NCBI GenBank assembly: GCA_003049485.1
Contig: PYST01000099.1
Location: 50,172 to 114,171, forward strand
Direction of reading: 5' to 3'
DNA length: 64,000 nucleotides
From: Ophioceras dolichostomum
Taxonomy: Eukaryota; Ascomycota; Sordariomycetes; Magnaporthales; Ophioceraceae
Shown: one piece after another, positions 32,656 to 43,505 of the stretch
Layout: each line of letters opens with the position of its first letter
Position numbering within the stretch: the stretch's first letter is position 1
Notes under the pieces: generated by a model
Database searches by the model: none
Told to the model about the DNA's origin: nothing
Seen by the model: the letters and a program-made list of their open reading frames with translations, nothing else
Made by a program: the position numbers and the translations under genes

Positions 32656-33391
32656 TGATGAGCGACGGCTTTGTCGAAGCAACAGAAAGCAATCCAATAC
32701 TGATTGACAGGTCTAGTCCCCCGTTGGCCAGAATCGCACCCAAAGCGTTTCAACAAGACATCACCAGCTCCAGGATATCGGTTGTTGAGCCATCCAGTCT
32801 TAACAGGTGCCTTGCCGGACCCCGAGGTTTCGGAGTGGTGACCCCTTGAATATGTGACTAGACTGCGAGATGGAGGCACGGGCTGCTTTTGTGCAAACAA
32901 AGACCTAGATCACGGCCAGTTGAATCACGAAAGCTGAAAGGGGCGGCCCGCCGCCAGGCTTGAAAGCGGCCACAAGGGAGGCGACCAACACAAAATCTCC
33001 AATGATAGAGGGCCGTTGCTATGAAGAGGCCCAAACATAGGCCCAACCCCTGCATGTTCCAGGGAAGCTTCTGTGGCCTTCCACCACTTGCCTACAGTGG
33101 CCTGTCTCTGGCAGAGGCAACTGATATTCGCGATTGCTTGAGTGAGTTGACGAAATAATGAATATGTATCTGGTGGAGGTGACCCTCCTCCGGTCCTTGC
33201 TGCTAACTGCTGAGGTCATAGGCTACTCGTGTGTTAGGTCACACGCTGTCAACTGCTCTATTCTCTCTCTTGTCACGACCCTTCATCCTCAAGCCTGACC
33301 AGCCAGCTCCTCCGCCGACATCACGAAAGAACTTGGGTGAAGCACTCTGAGTATATCTACCATATTTAAGACTCACCCTGCGGCTCCCATA
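32656..33391. other. intergenic
   Basis: Between the duplicated segment and the next secreted-protein gene. CATATTTAAGACTC at 33361-33374 is a plausible TATA-type promoter about 25 bp before the ATG at 33392. Otherwise nothing supported. Confidence 0.4.
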
Positions 33392-34134
33392 ATGAAGCTG
33401 CTTGCCACTACAGCTAAGACGCTAGCTTTGGTGGCCGGCACCCCGCCAGTGACTGGAGCAAGTCCGTCTCCACCGCTTCTGCCGACCAGCCTGGCTCACT
33501 CACTACCAAATCCAAGACACTTGCCTCCCATGCCGGGCCGCAGACGGTGACGACCACTCCGGCTGCAACCTTGGGCTTCGATGTCGGTCACACCGACAAC
33601 TCCAGCACCGAGATCCTCCCCTCCTTCGACCCGACAGTCCCCATGACGCTCGGCAAGCCCGTCACCAGCACCATGGCCGTGACGACCGACGCGACCGGAG
33701 GAGTCGTCGTCGCCCCTACCTCTCTGCCGGCCCTCCTACCGCAGCTCGGCATCACTGGCGTCGGATGCGCCGACCAGATCCCCGATCCCGACGGCTTCTT
33801 CTCTGACTTCGGAATCCTCTACAATCGAGTGAGGGTAAACCCCGACGACTTCAGGGTGACGGTGCCCCCTTACAAGTGTATGATCTGGGCCGGCGGCAGC
33901 TCCAGCGTCACTTTCTGCGCGTATGCGACGCCGTACAGCATCGACCCGGTCGAGTCCCTCCGCCTTCTCGCGCAGGTCTGGCTCGAATGCGCCTACAACC
34001 CGTGGTCGCAGGGGAGGGCCCCTCGGTACGGCACGTTCCTCGACTGTACGCCAGGGTGTTATGTTCGCACAATTCATATGGGCGGGTCCTACTCCCCAGG
34101 AAAGGAGCAGATTCGGAGGGACCGACGTACCTAG
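33392..34134 (+). CDS. predicted secreted six-cysteine protein (224 aa)
   Basis: No family recognised. Model: exon 1 33392-33448, intron 33449-33516 (68 bp, GTGACT...AAG, GCTCAC branch), exon 2 33517-34134; the phases agree. Exon 1 gives MKLLATTAKTLALVAGTPP, a signal-peptide-like start. Exon 2 begins Thr/Ala-rich, then has a compact C-terminal half with six cysteines (VGCADQIPDPDGFFSDFG, YKCMIWAGG, TFCAYATP, LECAYNPW, LDCTPGCYVRTIHMGG). Without this intron the signal peptide and the body are in different frames, and the first in-frame ATG is 33643. The weaker donor makes the first exon less sure than the body. It lies next to the two Cys-rich paralogues but is not visibly related to them. Confidence 0.55.
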
Positions 34135-34910
34135 GGAGTCATGCAATGAGAACGTTCTCTGGGGGCAGGGGGGCGCGGCTGGTTGTTATAGGAGCAAGTT
34201 CTCACAGGAGATGGCAATCTTCATGTGAAGTCAATTTGCGAGATCTTGCGTCGGCGTTCTAGAAAAGCTGAGGTACTCAAGTTTATTTCTCAAGCCTTTC
34301 CAACCTGAGCACCTGAGCTGAAGTTACATAGGTAGCACTCATGGGTTTTTGGCACGTCATATAGGGGGACCAATCAAAAGCATCCTTTTTCAGCATCTTC
34401 CGCCGAGCCTAGATTCTAGGATCAAGACATAAACGTTTGATGCCTCCCTGGCAATGCAGCAACAATCTCGCCACAGACTTTACTATCCCATGACACAGAT
34501 TTTCAAAACATTACAGCTTGTGCATGGTTTCTTTGTTCAAACTTTCGTTTTTCGTTTTCGTGTCGTCATGTTCCGGAAGCATCTATAAAGGTTATACCAG
34601 GACTCCATAATGAGATTCGAACAGCCTTTCTCTGAAAGGAGGTGCAGATTCCTCTACATAGGGTCGAGCAACTCGACGACCCTGGCTCTTCTGCCAGCTA
34701 AGCAGTCAGCCTACCTACTTACCTCCCCGAGATAGTACGACAGCAAACCTGCCCACAAGGTATTCAACCATAACTCGACGCCAGACGTCGTGCCTTCAGC
34801 GCATCGAAAACGACTGAAGAGGACTAAAATCGATTTCTGACCTACGCTACATCATTATTTCCGCTCCGGAGAATCTCGGACCTCTTCAACCTCGACACAA
34901 CAACGACACC
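34135..34910. other. intergenic
   Basis: No gene seen. It carries the promoter of the micro-protein gene that follows, with a CT/CA-rich leader just before 34911. Confidence 0.4.
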
Positions 34911-35051
34911 ATGAGCGAAGTAGCAGCCATCGGCGCAACCGCGGGCATCGGCTTCGGCGTCGTCGGCGCCGGCCTTGCTATTTTCCTCTACAACCAGTGG
35001 GAAATCAGGCAGGAGCGTAAAAACGGGGATTCCGAGATCGAAGTCTACTAG
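34911..35051 (+). CDS. putative 46-aa single-pass membrane micro-protein
   Basis: The ATG at 34911 sits in a good context (cgacaccATGAGC) and opens a 46-codon frame ending in TAG at 35049-35051. The protein has a short acidic start, then one Gly/Ala-rich hydrophobic span at about residues 6-27 (IGATAGIGFGVVGAGLAIFL) with several GxxxG-type spacings. A basic and then acidic tail follows (RQERKNGDSEIEVY). The topology is that of a small inner-membrane or ER subunit. Third-position GC bias through the frame (gccggccttgct style) supports coding. No family recognised. The main risk is that it is the first exon of a longer gene, but no downstream exon was evident. Confidence 0.5.
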   Translation: MSEVAAIGATAGIGFGVVGAGLAIFLYNQWEIRQERKNGDSEIEVY

Positions 35052-36120
35052 AGCAATTCGGGCTCTGGAGCTGGAGAGACCGACGTCGGAAGGGCTGCCA
35101 ATGCTGCGCCCAGGGGCGAGAACATCGAGTCGAAATACGGTCTACATTTCGAAATGCCACCAACGCTTCTTTGTTTTTTGGACAATGGACAATAGGAGGG
35201 AGCGCCTTTGGCATGCGGTCCTTTGTTACAACTGGATTTCTTTGTTTTGTTGGTCTGGACTTTGTCATTTCTGGACTTTGTCATTTCTAGAGTCTTGCAG
35301 CCAACCATCATGTTGGGTCGTGACTGCTTCATTGCACCTGTTTCTCAAGCCAGGCGGACAATCATCAAAACAGCTCCGGGTGACTGTCTCTGCCTCACTG
35401 TCTCTTGTCTCCTACCCGGTAATTTAATACCAAGCTGACCTAAAGCCCTTCATTGGAAATACGTTGTCGCCTCGTTGACAGAAAAGGCATCTCTCTGACT
35501 TCCATGCGGTTCGAGCAGATATTGTGACTGACGGACTGACTCCCCGGAGACCGAAGATCTAGATTGCCAAATTATTGGCACCGTACAATGGAATTATTCG
35601 GTTCCACTAGAAAGAGCGCCTCGCGAGGACAGCGGCCATTAATTCGTCAACAAAGGCACCACGGCAAGTACTCTCTTTATATCTCTGCGAGCCACCCAGC
35701 TGCCGCGACGGGGGCCGCCTTCTGCGTGTAATTCAAGCAAATTCAGGAAGGGGAAACCAAGCCCATTCTCCATTTTCAGTTACGTACAGGACAGGTCCCT
35801 CGGTGCCTAGAACGCACGATAAGTACGTCGCACCAAGCGTACAGCGCGGCACCTCTTCACAACAACAACTTCACGAGACGTCAACAACATCACATACTAC
35901 GCCACAACAGCCACCACGAGCCCACTCACAGTCTTCAAAATTCAGGTAGTGCCCATGCACTCGCGGCACTGGCCACTGAATAGCGAACTCGAACACTATT
36001 GCCACCCATACCATAACACCCACCATCAAATACCACAAAACGACGGCATTGCCACCATCATCAACCACCTACCACCCATCTCCAGCCCCGGCTTCTCTTC
36101 AAGAAACAGCACAGGCAGGC
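35052..36120. other. intergenic
   Basis: No gene supported. Contains a repeated GGACTTTGTCATTTCT (35267-35288, two overlapping copies) and the AC-rich leader of the gene at 36121. Confidence 0.4.
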
Positions 36121-36789
36121 ATGGGAGCAGGAAACCCAGGCGTGGCCACCGCGGGGCTTGTCCTCGTCGGCATCTTAATCCCAGTCGGCTTCATCCTCAC
36201 GGCAATGATCTCCACCATCGAAACCGCCCGATCAAGGCGAGAAGAAGAGGACGCCGCCAGGGCCACGAAGGTGCTGCGAGAGAGATTCTACCAGAGGATG
36301 TGGTTCCCCTGGCGGGACGCCGTGGCGGAGACCGAGCCCGAAGGCGCGAACGCGGCCTGCTTCCGACGGCAGGCGGCCGCGGAGGAGGAGGAAAGGGCGA
36401 GGCGCCAGCGGCGGCGCGAGCGGGAGGAGGCGGGCGCTGAAGCGAGGCGGCAGGGCCGCCACCATGCACTGCAGGGGTGGACGCAGCCCCGAGAAGAAGA
36501 AAGAAAGGTGCAGCGCGTGCAGGCTCGGGCGGCCAGTCCGAACGTCACGCACTACCATGGCCAGCACCAGGAGGATGAGGAGGAGGAGCAGCGGGAGGAC
36601 AGCACGCTAGAGTACCAATACCTGGACGCACGAGACTGGAACCCGGATGCCGGCAGCAGTCATGGCTCCCTTAGCCAGAACCCTCAGCGTGGCTCAAGTA
36701 CAAGGACAAACGGCAGTGGCCGGTCTCTGACGAACCGAGCAGCAGCAGCAGCAGCAGCAGCAGAGTTCAAACCGAGACTACCCGATTGA
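36121..36789 (+). CDS. hypothetical single-span membrane protein with coiled-coil region (222 aa)
   Basis: Family not recognised. The ATG at 36121 follows GGC; a longer frame upstream begins only at a TTG and was not used. Residues about 8-30 form one hydrophobic span (GVATAGLVLVGILIPVGFIL). Then come RSRREEEDAARATKVLRERF and a conserved-looking YQRMWFPWRD. A long Arg/Glu/Ala-rich stretch (residues about 70-150) would form a charged helix or coiled coil. The tail ends in an alanine run coded by a (GCA)n microsatellite at about 36738-36763. The overall plan resembles the gene at 1166 (short lumenal part, one span, long cytosolic tail), but no sequence similarity is evident. Confidence 0.6.
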   Translation: MGAGNPGVATAGLVLVGILIPVGFILTAMISTIETARSRREEEDAARATKVLRERFYQRMWFPWRDAVAETEPEGANAACFRRQAAAEEEERARRQRRREREEAGAEARRQGRHHALQGWTQPREEERKVQRVQARAASPNVTHYHGQHQEDEEEEQREDSTLEYQYLDARDWNPDAGSSHGSLSQNPQRGSSTRTNGSGRSLTNRAAAAAAAAEFKPRLPD

Positions 36790-39038
36790 AGAGGACCACC
36801 GCTTTGACATATGAGCGGCCAGTAAACAGACAGCGCCAGGTCTCAGGCAGGCTGACCTCTCACCACTATAGGTGTGTATACGAACGGAATGACCACAACG
36901 GCGCCTTGACGGCGGCGTAGTGACATATAATGAGAACCAAAATGTACATATGGGCAAACAAGACAAAAATGAGAAGCGATGTGTACTTTGCCTTACCTGT
37001 CACACCATGTTGACATCAGCTCCGTGCATGCACGGTTCTAGCTCCAGCCGTTCGCCCGACGAGGCAACGCGGATGGGTGCGGAAAGGGGTCACTCCTTCA
37101 CCTGGGCGGAGAATATTGCGCGATCCAAGCAGCAGACAGACGTCGAATCAAGCTTCTTGCCATCTCATGATTTTTACCCGAGTATGATTCAATGGAGAGA
37201 GAGGGGGGGGGGGGAAGAGTGCCCTAACTTATTCCGTACGTGCGTGTATGTGTTGTCTGGTGGAGAGCCGCCGCCGGATGCTCCGGAAAGAAGCGTCTGC
37301 CCAGATCTCCAAAAAGACCCAACCCAATCGGCTGGGGTCTTGGGTCTTGGCGGACTCTGCCCCCCGCGCCTTCGACGACGGATGAGAAAAATAGAAACCC
37401 GAGATGTCCGGCATCTTGCATCTTTCCCGACGCAAGTTGCACATGGCGGGCTGGTCGGTCGGCTCCCACACACCCTCTTTTTTTTTTTGTGCCCACCTCC
37501 TCTCCACAACAATTCATCATCAGACCTGCGATGTATGGACAGCTCAGCTAGCTCCGGTTGCGGGGCTGATTCTGCGGGAGCTCCCGGTGGATGGTCTCTG
37601 TTCTAGTCAGACCTTTCTTAGCTCCCACCCCCCAGACTTCCTTCTTTCTTTCCCGTCTCACCGCAGATCTGCAAGGGGTCGACTTCGAACAGAGACTACT
37701 GCAAAGCTAGACAGGTGCCTTTTTTATTCCCCGCGTTGTTGAACTGCGTCTACCGCCTTGAGTAAAACACAGAGCCTACTGTGGTTTGTTAATACCTCGG
37801 TAGTAGCCATAGTAGAACAGGGAAACTCAAGACAGATGACACAGGAAGCACACGTGCGCACGCAGATCTAGGAAACGTCCGCTGCCCGGACAGGGCAGCA
37901 GCAGCAAGCAGCTAGATTTCTTTCGTGATGTGAGGTGCGTCTCAACAGTAGCGGCGTCCGGTGCCTGGGTCGCTCGTTGGGGCTTCATTGTGGAACTGCT
38001 CTATTTCGAACCACCAACACCTGACCTGAAGCTTCGTCCGCCGCGGCATCCGAATCACTCTTGACCGCTTCCAGCTCTCTCTCACACATCAGTTGTTCAG
38101 GAACGTCTCTCGCGCCACCCTTCACATGATTAGGTTCGACTCTTGCAGAAACCTGAGTTCCTCGGACGTGAAAAATGGAAGGAGGGAACACAACATGAAG
38201 TTGAGTTTGGCCCTCCCCTCCTCCTGTACATTGGTCAAAAAAGGGGTGGAAGGAGACCGATGATGACACCAGGCAGAACAAACGCCGACGCTCTCTCCAA
38301 ATGTAGATGAATGCGCCCTTCTGGTCCCTGTAAGGAAGTGGGCCAGGATGGTAGTTGATATGAAGAAAAAGAAAAAACAAGAAGACAAGAAGATACCGAA
38401 TCGGGTAGAGGTGCCAAAGAAAAACAAAGAGGACAAGAATAATTAACAACCGTCAGAAATGTAATAGTGGTAGTGACCGTTCCGTTTGCGCCAGTGCTGC
38501 TGAGGCCCCAGTGTATAGCATCGAAAACGCCATGAGACAAAAAGGAAACCCAAAAAGTCCCGTCTCTTTCTCTCTTTTTTTGTATAACACTTCATCAACC
38601 TCCGACCCCGTCCCGATAGTCGTGTTGTATGTGTGTATATGTAATGTTTTCGGGATTAAGAATATGTGCAGAGAATCGAAAGTGTGGGCTGGTAGATGTG
38701 GAGGGGGTGACCCGAATCACAGTGGAAAGAGGGCGGAGGCCATATTCCTTAGGTAATGTAATACCTCGAGGTCCCCCTCGTGCGTCGACGGCCGAGTTGT
38801 TCGGTACGGAAAGGGAAGGGACGCGTCGAGAAGTCGTACTGGGAGGAGGCGAACGACAAAGATTCCGGCTCGTGGTTTTGGCCCACGACGCGTCAATGTC
38901 CTGTTCTCGGGAGAACAAAGGATGCTGGATGCTTTGTTAGTCTCAATGGGTCGACCAATGCAGATGATCGTCACATAACCCGAGATCAGACTCACGTTCT
39001 GGTCTTGAAAATACGCCTTTGACAAGGAAGTCAAAGCT
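36790..39038. other. intergenic, no gene seen
   Basis: About 2.2 kb without a supportable gene. It contains a 13-base G run after a GA run at about 37194-37215, and a T10 run near 37480. Nothing resembles an RNA gene. Confidence 0.4.
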
Positions 39039-39563
39039 TCACTTGCTAGGCCTCCAGATGCCAGCGCCAAGCGGCTTGCTGATACCGAAGCCAATGCCGA
39101 TGGCGGCGGCGACGATGAACAGACCGATCAAGATCTTAACGATCATCCGGTTCCGGGGGCTGAGGCTCGACAGGCAGTTGCACGAGTGATTCTTGCGCTT
39201 AGCCGCCTTCGCCTTGGTCTTCCAGAAGCGCTGGTTGGGCCAGACCTGGCAGTCCTGGTTCCTGCTGCCCCAGTGCGAGGGCTTGCGTCCGCTGTCGGAC
39301 CGGGTCGCCGAGTTTGTCGTGTCCCTGGTGACCGCGGGGACCATGGCCTCGACGTCCGTATCGAAGGGATTCGCGCCCACCGCCGTCGGGGTCGAGACGT
39401 CCGAGGACCGCCTCGCTGGCGAGCCTGGGCTCACGGGCGTGAAGGCTGGGCTGCCGAGCGTGTCCACCGACGATTTCTCGCGTATCCTAGTCGTGTGCAC
39501 CATGGGTGGTGTGGTGATCACCTTCTTCTCGTCCATCATCGTAGGGCTTATTGGGCTCGCCAT
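39039..39563 (-). CDS. conserved fungal tail-anchor-like membrane protein (174 aa)
   Basis: Function not recognised. Single exon, ATG at 39563, stop at 39039. The first 110 residues are Ser/Thr/Pro-rich with acidic patches. Then comes an ordered juxtamembrane block with Trp and Cys residues (SHWGSRNQDCQVWPNQRFWK), a basic stretch (TKAKAAKRKNHSCNCLSSLS) and SPRNRMIVK. A single hydrophobic span follows (ILIGLFIVAAAIGIGFGISK), with ten residues after it. This arrangement puts nearly the whole protein in the cytosol with a C-terminal anchor. The three cysteines beside the membrane could be palmitoylated; this is inference. I believe the CQVWPNQ...NRMIVK block is common in Pezizomycotina proteins of unknown function. 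Confidence 0.7.
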   Translation of the reverse strand: MASPISPTMMDEKKVITTPPMVHTTRIREKSSVDTLGSPAFTPVSPGSPARRSSDVSTPTAVGANPFDTDVEAMVPAVTRDTTNSATRSDSGRKPSHWGSRNQDCQVWPNQRFWKTKAKAAKRKNHSCNCLSSLSPRNRMIVKILIGLFIVAAAIGIGFGISKPLGAGIWRPSK

Positions 39564-42500
39564 CGTGAAGGGCGCTCGTCGGTTCTCGACGCGGTCGGTT
39601 GGGGAGGATGTTCGAGGTTCCGTAGACCGGGAGCAGGAATAAGTTCGAGGAGGAGGAGGGTGGTCTTGTTGTTGATATGAGCTTGGAAGAAGAAAAACAA
39701 AGCAGCAAGAAGAACGAGAGCTGGATCGGGAGGTGTCAGTCAGTGAGGTCTGTCTTGGTTTTAGCTGCCGTAAGGGGCTCTCGAGTACAAAAAATGCCGT
39801 CGTGAGACAGTGTTCCAACAACGGGGAGGCGGGAGAAGGCAAGTGATATCGAAATAGGAAACGAGCAAAGCCTCTGGGGGAGCACGACGTGCAACTCTAG
39901 AGAATACGGCAACGAGCTCGGGGGTGGCAAGACATATACGGCTTGAAGGTGACTGTGTAGCATGGATGGAGGTGGTAATAGAAGGGTGGCGCTGGTGGCC
40001 GGGTGGTCCAGCCCAGCAGTGAACGGGTAATGAATTTGCTGATTTCAATAGAAGGGGGTAACAGGGGGGGGGACACAACTGACCGCCAGTAAAGTGGTGA
40101 CAGGTATCAGGTGGTTCCAGCCAGAAGGTGCAAACAATGGTATGTCAAGATCGTCGGTGACAAAGAGAAGAGAAGAGAGAGAGAGGGAGGGAGGGAGCCT
40201 TTGAACCCGTCTTCTCTCTTTCTATCTCTCGTCTGTCCGAACCAACCTCTGAAGTGGCGTTTGCCCGCACCGGGGGGAGATCGAACGTGGAAGAGAGGAG
40301 GCGGGTCTCCTACAAGGTACAAGAAAATTTCGTCTGATTGCAATTCGTCAAGTAAACAACGACGACGATGATCTCGTTTGCCCTGCCGAGTCGTGTCGAT
40401 CGCGAGTGGAAAATCGAAGAGAGGTTTTTTTTTTTTGGTTCTCTCCCTGGAACTCCAAAGCCAGGAAGGCAGGCAAGGGGGATGATATTGAGAAAGAGCC
40501 AGCAGAAGGGGAATCAAAGCAGCAGGACATGGTGCATGATTAAAATGAGCGCTGAACAGGGGCGATTGCCAATTGGCTTGTGCGCTGGTGGTACCTGGCC
40601 GCCCGGGCCACGTCCCTCTAAATTTGGCGGGGAATGGAACGTCACCCCGAAGTATTTCCATTCGGTGGCTGCCCCCAGCCAGCGAAAAGAGGAAAAGAGC
40701 CGACACCTGCAGACATGTTGCTGCAGAGCCATTTCATATGATCCACCGTCATTGATCAGATTCTTTGCCCTTTTGCCTTCTGCCTTCATTTTCCCGGAGC
40801 CAACAGCGTGATCTGCAGCAAGTTTTTTGCTCAAGAGCCAGCGAGCCAGCGAGCCAGCTACAAATCACGCGAAGTGTTCCCTATTGGACAGCGAGAGTGC
40901 CTTTTCACCTGACTGCGTCGCGGCCCGCGGGCATTTTCTCTGGTTTCCTGATCTGGTATCTGATCCAAATATCTCATATTTTCATTGGATAACATCGATG
41001 GATGCAAGCACTGTCGCATCGCACGCACATATCCCAACTAGTGCTGGTTAGCGCTCCCACTTTTGGCAAGAGGTCTCCCACCTTCCCGGGGTTAGTGGCT
41101 GGGGGGAGCAGAAGAGGGTGGGAACTGCAAGGGCTGCCCCCAAACTTCTTGGTTCAGGAGGGAGGGAGTCCTTTCCTTGCGGCTGGAACCATCCTCCACT
41201 TCTTCTGTGCATTGCTTTTGGAGTGGCCTCGCGAGTTGACAAGTGCCGGCACGTCCTCCTGCCTGTGAAAGCAGGAAGAAAGATAACGGAAGAAACCTTA
41301 TTGTTGCTCAGTCGAGCTCAGCGAGTGTGGTCGGACCATTGTGGCTGGCTCGCCCGTACCATGACACGCTGGTTTATTGAAGCCGGCCAGCCGGCCTACT
41401 CACGCGGCCGACATTGTTGATTGTGCATACGAGGTAGCCTCCTACTCCTCATCCCTCCCTCCTGCCCTTCCTCATTCTCCGTTCTTGTTGCATTTTTTGG
41501 TCGCAGCAAAGTCTTGGTAACCTTAATTCATCGCGCCATTGCGGGCTCCCAGGAGTTGTTGGAAAATATGAATGACTGATCCCACCTCTGTTGGTGGGCT
41601 ATCACTCAACCACAGTGGCACGGAGGCGAGAAGCCCACTGATATAGCATTCATTCTTTTAAGTTTTCATCCCGGGGAGAGTTTCATCGATGAGCGAACGC
41701 GATAGCAAAGTAATGCGAGGCGGGTCAAGCAAGTCCCAGCTCTTCCCCTCCTTGTTCCTGTCGCTCTTCATCAAATGGTCTGCTTGTTGTGGTCGTGGTT
41801 TCGAAACACCTACGGCCTTTATTGACCGAATTTCGCCCAGGTATGGCTGGCTGTTGGTTTCCGGCCGGTCAAGCGGCCCCAATGCCCGTCACACAATCCC
41901 GCACAGGGAATCCCCCGCTCCCCCTTCCCCCGTCGCTATCTTTAATCGGTCTGGACGGCGCGGTGCAACGAGACGGACGGAGTTGGTTGTTCGGTTTAGG
42001 TATGGCGGCACTGCCACATCCAGTCACTGGTACGAAATTCGCACACAGAGAATGTCTACCCCGAGTAGCAGCTGAAGCGGCTGTTTTTGCAACCTTCCCC
42101 TTCTGGGCCCAGCGAATTCTCAGAGACACCATTCGGTCGACGAGGACGGCGAATCCAACAAGAACGAAGACATCGATTGCCTGCAGACCAACGGAAAACG
42201 GCAGTTGATCGAAACCACTTTCGTTAAGCGCCGCCTCTGGATAAAAGCGTTGCTGCTTTTCCACGCGCTTTAGCATGGACTGCTATCGTTCAGTCCTAGT
42301 TTGAGGTTTGATTTGCTCTTTTCCCCCAATCAATCTGCAACAGAGATTTTTTTTTTCTTGGGGAGGAGGGGGGATGTGGCTTGAATGTGGCAGTTGTGGC
42401 TTGACTGATCACTCAAGGATCATCGAATAAGTTTTCCACCGCTTGCGCAAGGGCTTTGCGGTGCCGTCCCGTAGTGCCAGAGTCCCGAGGTAGCTCACAT

Positions 42501-43505
42501 GCCGTCTTGACGCCATCTGATGGTCTATTTGTGACTCGGTCAAGCGTGGGTGCCGCAGTACTTCGTAGTTGTCTAGCTGTTTCTCGAGGCTGTATGGCCG
42601 TAAATAGCTGAGTAACTTCGGACGATGGGAACGCACCAACGTCGAGCTGAAGTTGTCAAACGCCCCCTGTCCCTAGTGCAAGGGCGAAGAAACTAGACAA
42701 AATGCTCGAGCAGGAGACCGTCAAAACAGAGAGAGGAAGGGAGGGAGCTAGTCGACTAAGACAGATAGTCCGGCGGCTTTCAGGTGGCATCCGGTGAAGT
42801 AACTGGCCTCAGCTGATGTATCAACCGAGACAACCCCCGTGCGACCTAGTGCCACCTGCTGTCCTTTGTCTTGTTTATTTTTTTTTCTGGTGTCATGCAA
42901 ATATGAATGACCGGATCGGATTTGAAACATTTGCGCAACGTCGACCTCCAACACCCCCAAAAGCCCGTGGCGGGCTCGATACCGTTGGTGCAGGCTGTTG
43001 GACTCAACTGCCTACCCAGGAGAGACGGTCCTAGCTTTAGAGGGTCTTCGTGTAGCGGGTAAGGGTGTCAATCCGAATCGGCGACTATCTCGCTCGAAGG
43101 GGCCTCCGTCGGGATTACTCGCAGCCCGTTGAGTTCGTTCACATTCCTCAGGCGGAAGGCGGGTCTCAGGGTTTGTGCCGACACCGCCAGCCTCTCCGAC
43201 GGCCTTTCTAATCCAGCACCGGACTTATTCAGCTTTTGTTGATCCTTGGGATCACGTTGGAGGCTAGTTGCCGTCACATTGCTGTCACTGATATGGAAGG
43301 CGGTAGGAATGATGAGAATCGAATACAAGGGGCATAGATGGAGTTCTGTACCCCCCGTCCCCTGTATCCTTCTTGCGTTACCGAGCTTCATACGGACTAG
43401 CCGTTCCAGAACCACCCGTGTTGATCAGGATGGTCTGGTCGAACGATTGGGCGGATTCTAACCCGTCAGTTAACGCCCGAAAGGCAATCGGTGATGACGC
43501 GGTCA
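39564..43505. other. 3.9-kb intergenic, no gene seen
   Basis: Holds the CT-rich promoter and leader of the minus-strand membrane-protein gene (39.6-40.4 kb, GA-rich on the + strand) and then unremarkable sequence. There are homopolymer runs at 40064 (G9-10), 40426 (T10) and 42348 (T9). Small frames (for example 41869-42276 minus) show one hydrophobic stretch but no other support. Confidence 0.4.

Noticed and set aside
34600..34690. GATTCGAAC resembling a tRNA T-loop on the minus strand
   Set aside because: No matching acceptor, D-arm or anticodon stem could be drawn around it.
39186..39680. Plus-strand frame of 164 codons over the 39.0-39.6 kb gene
   Set aside because: Antisense shadow of the minus-strand membrane-protein gene; composition follows its codon bias.
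41869..42276. Minus-strand frame with one hydrophobic stretch
   Set aside because: No start context, codon bias or neighbouring exons supporting a gene; treated as chance.
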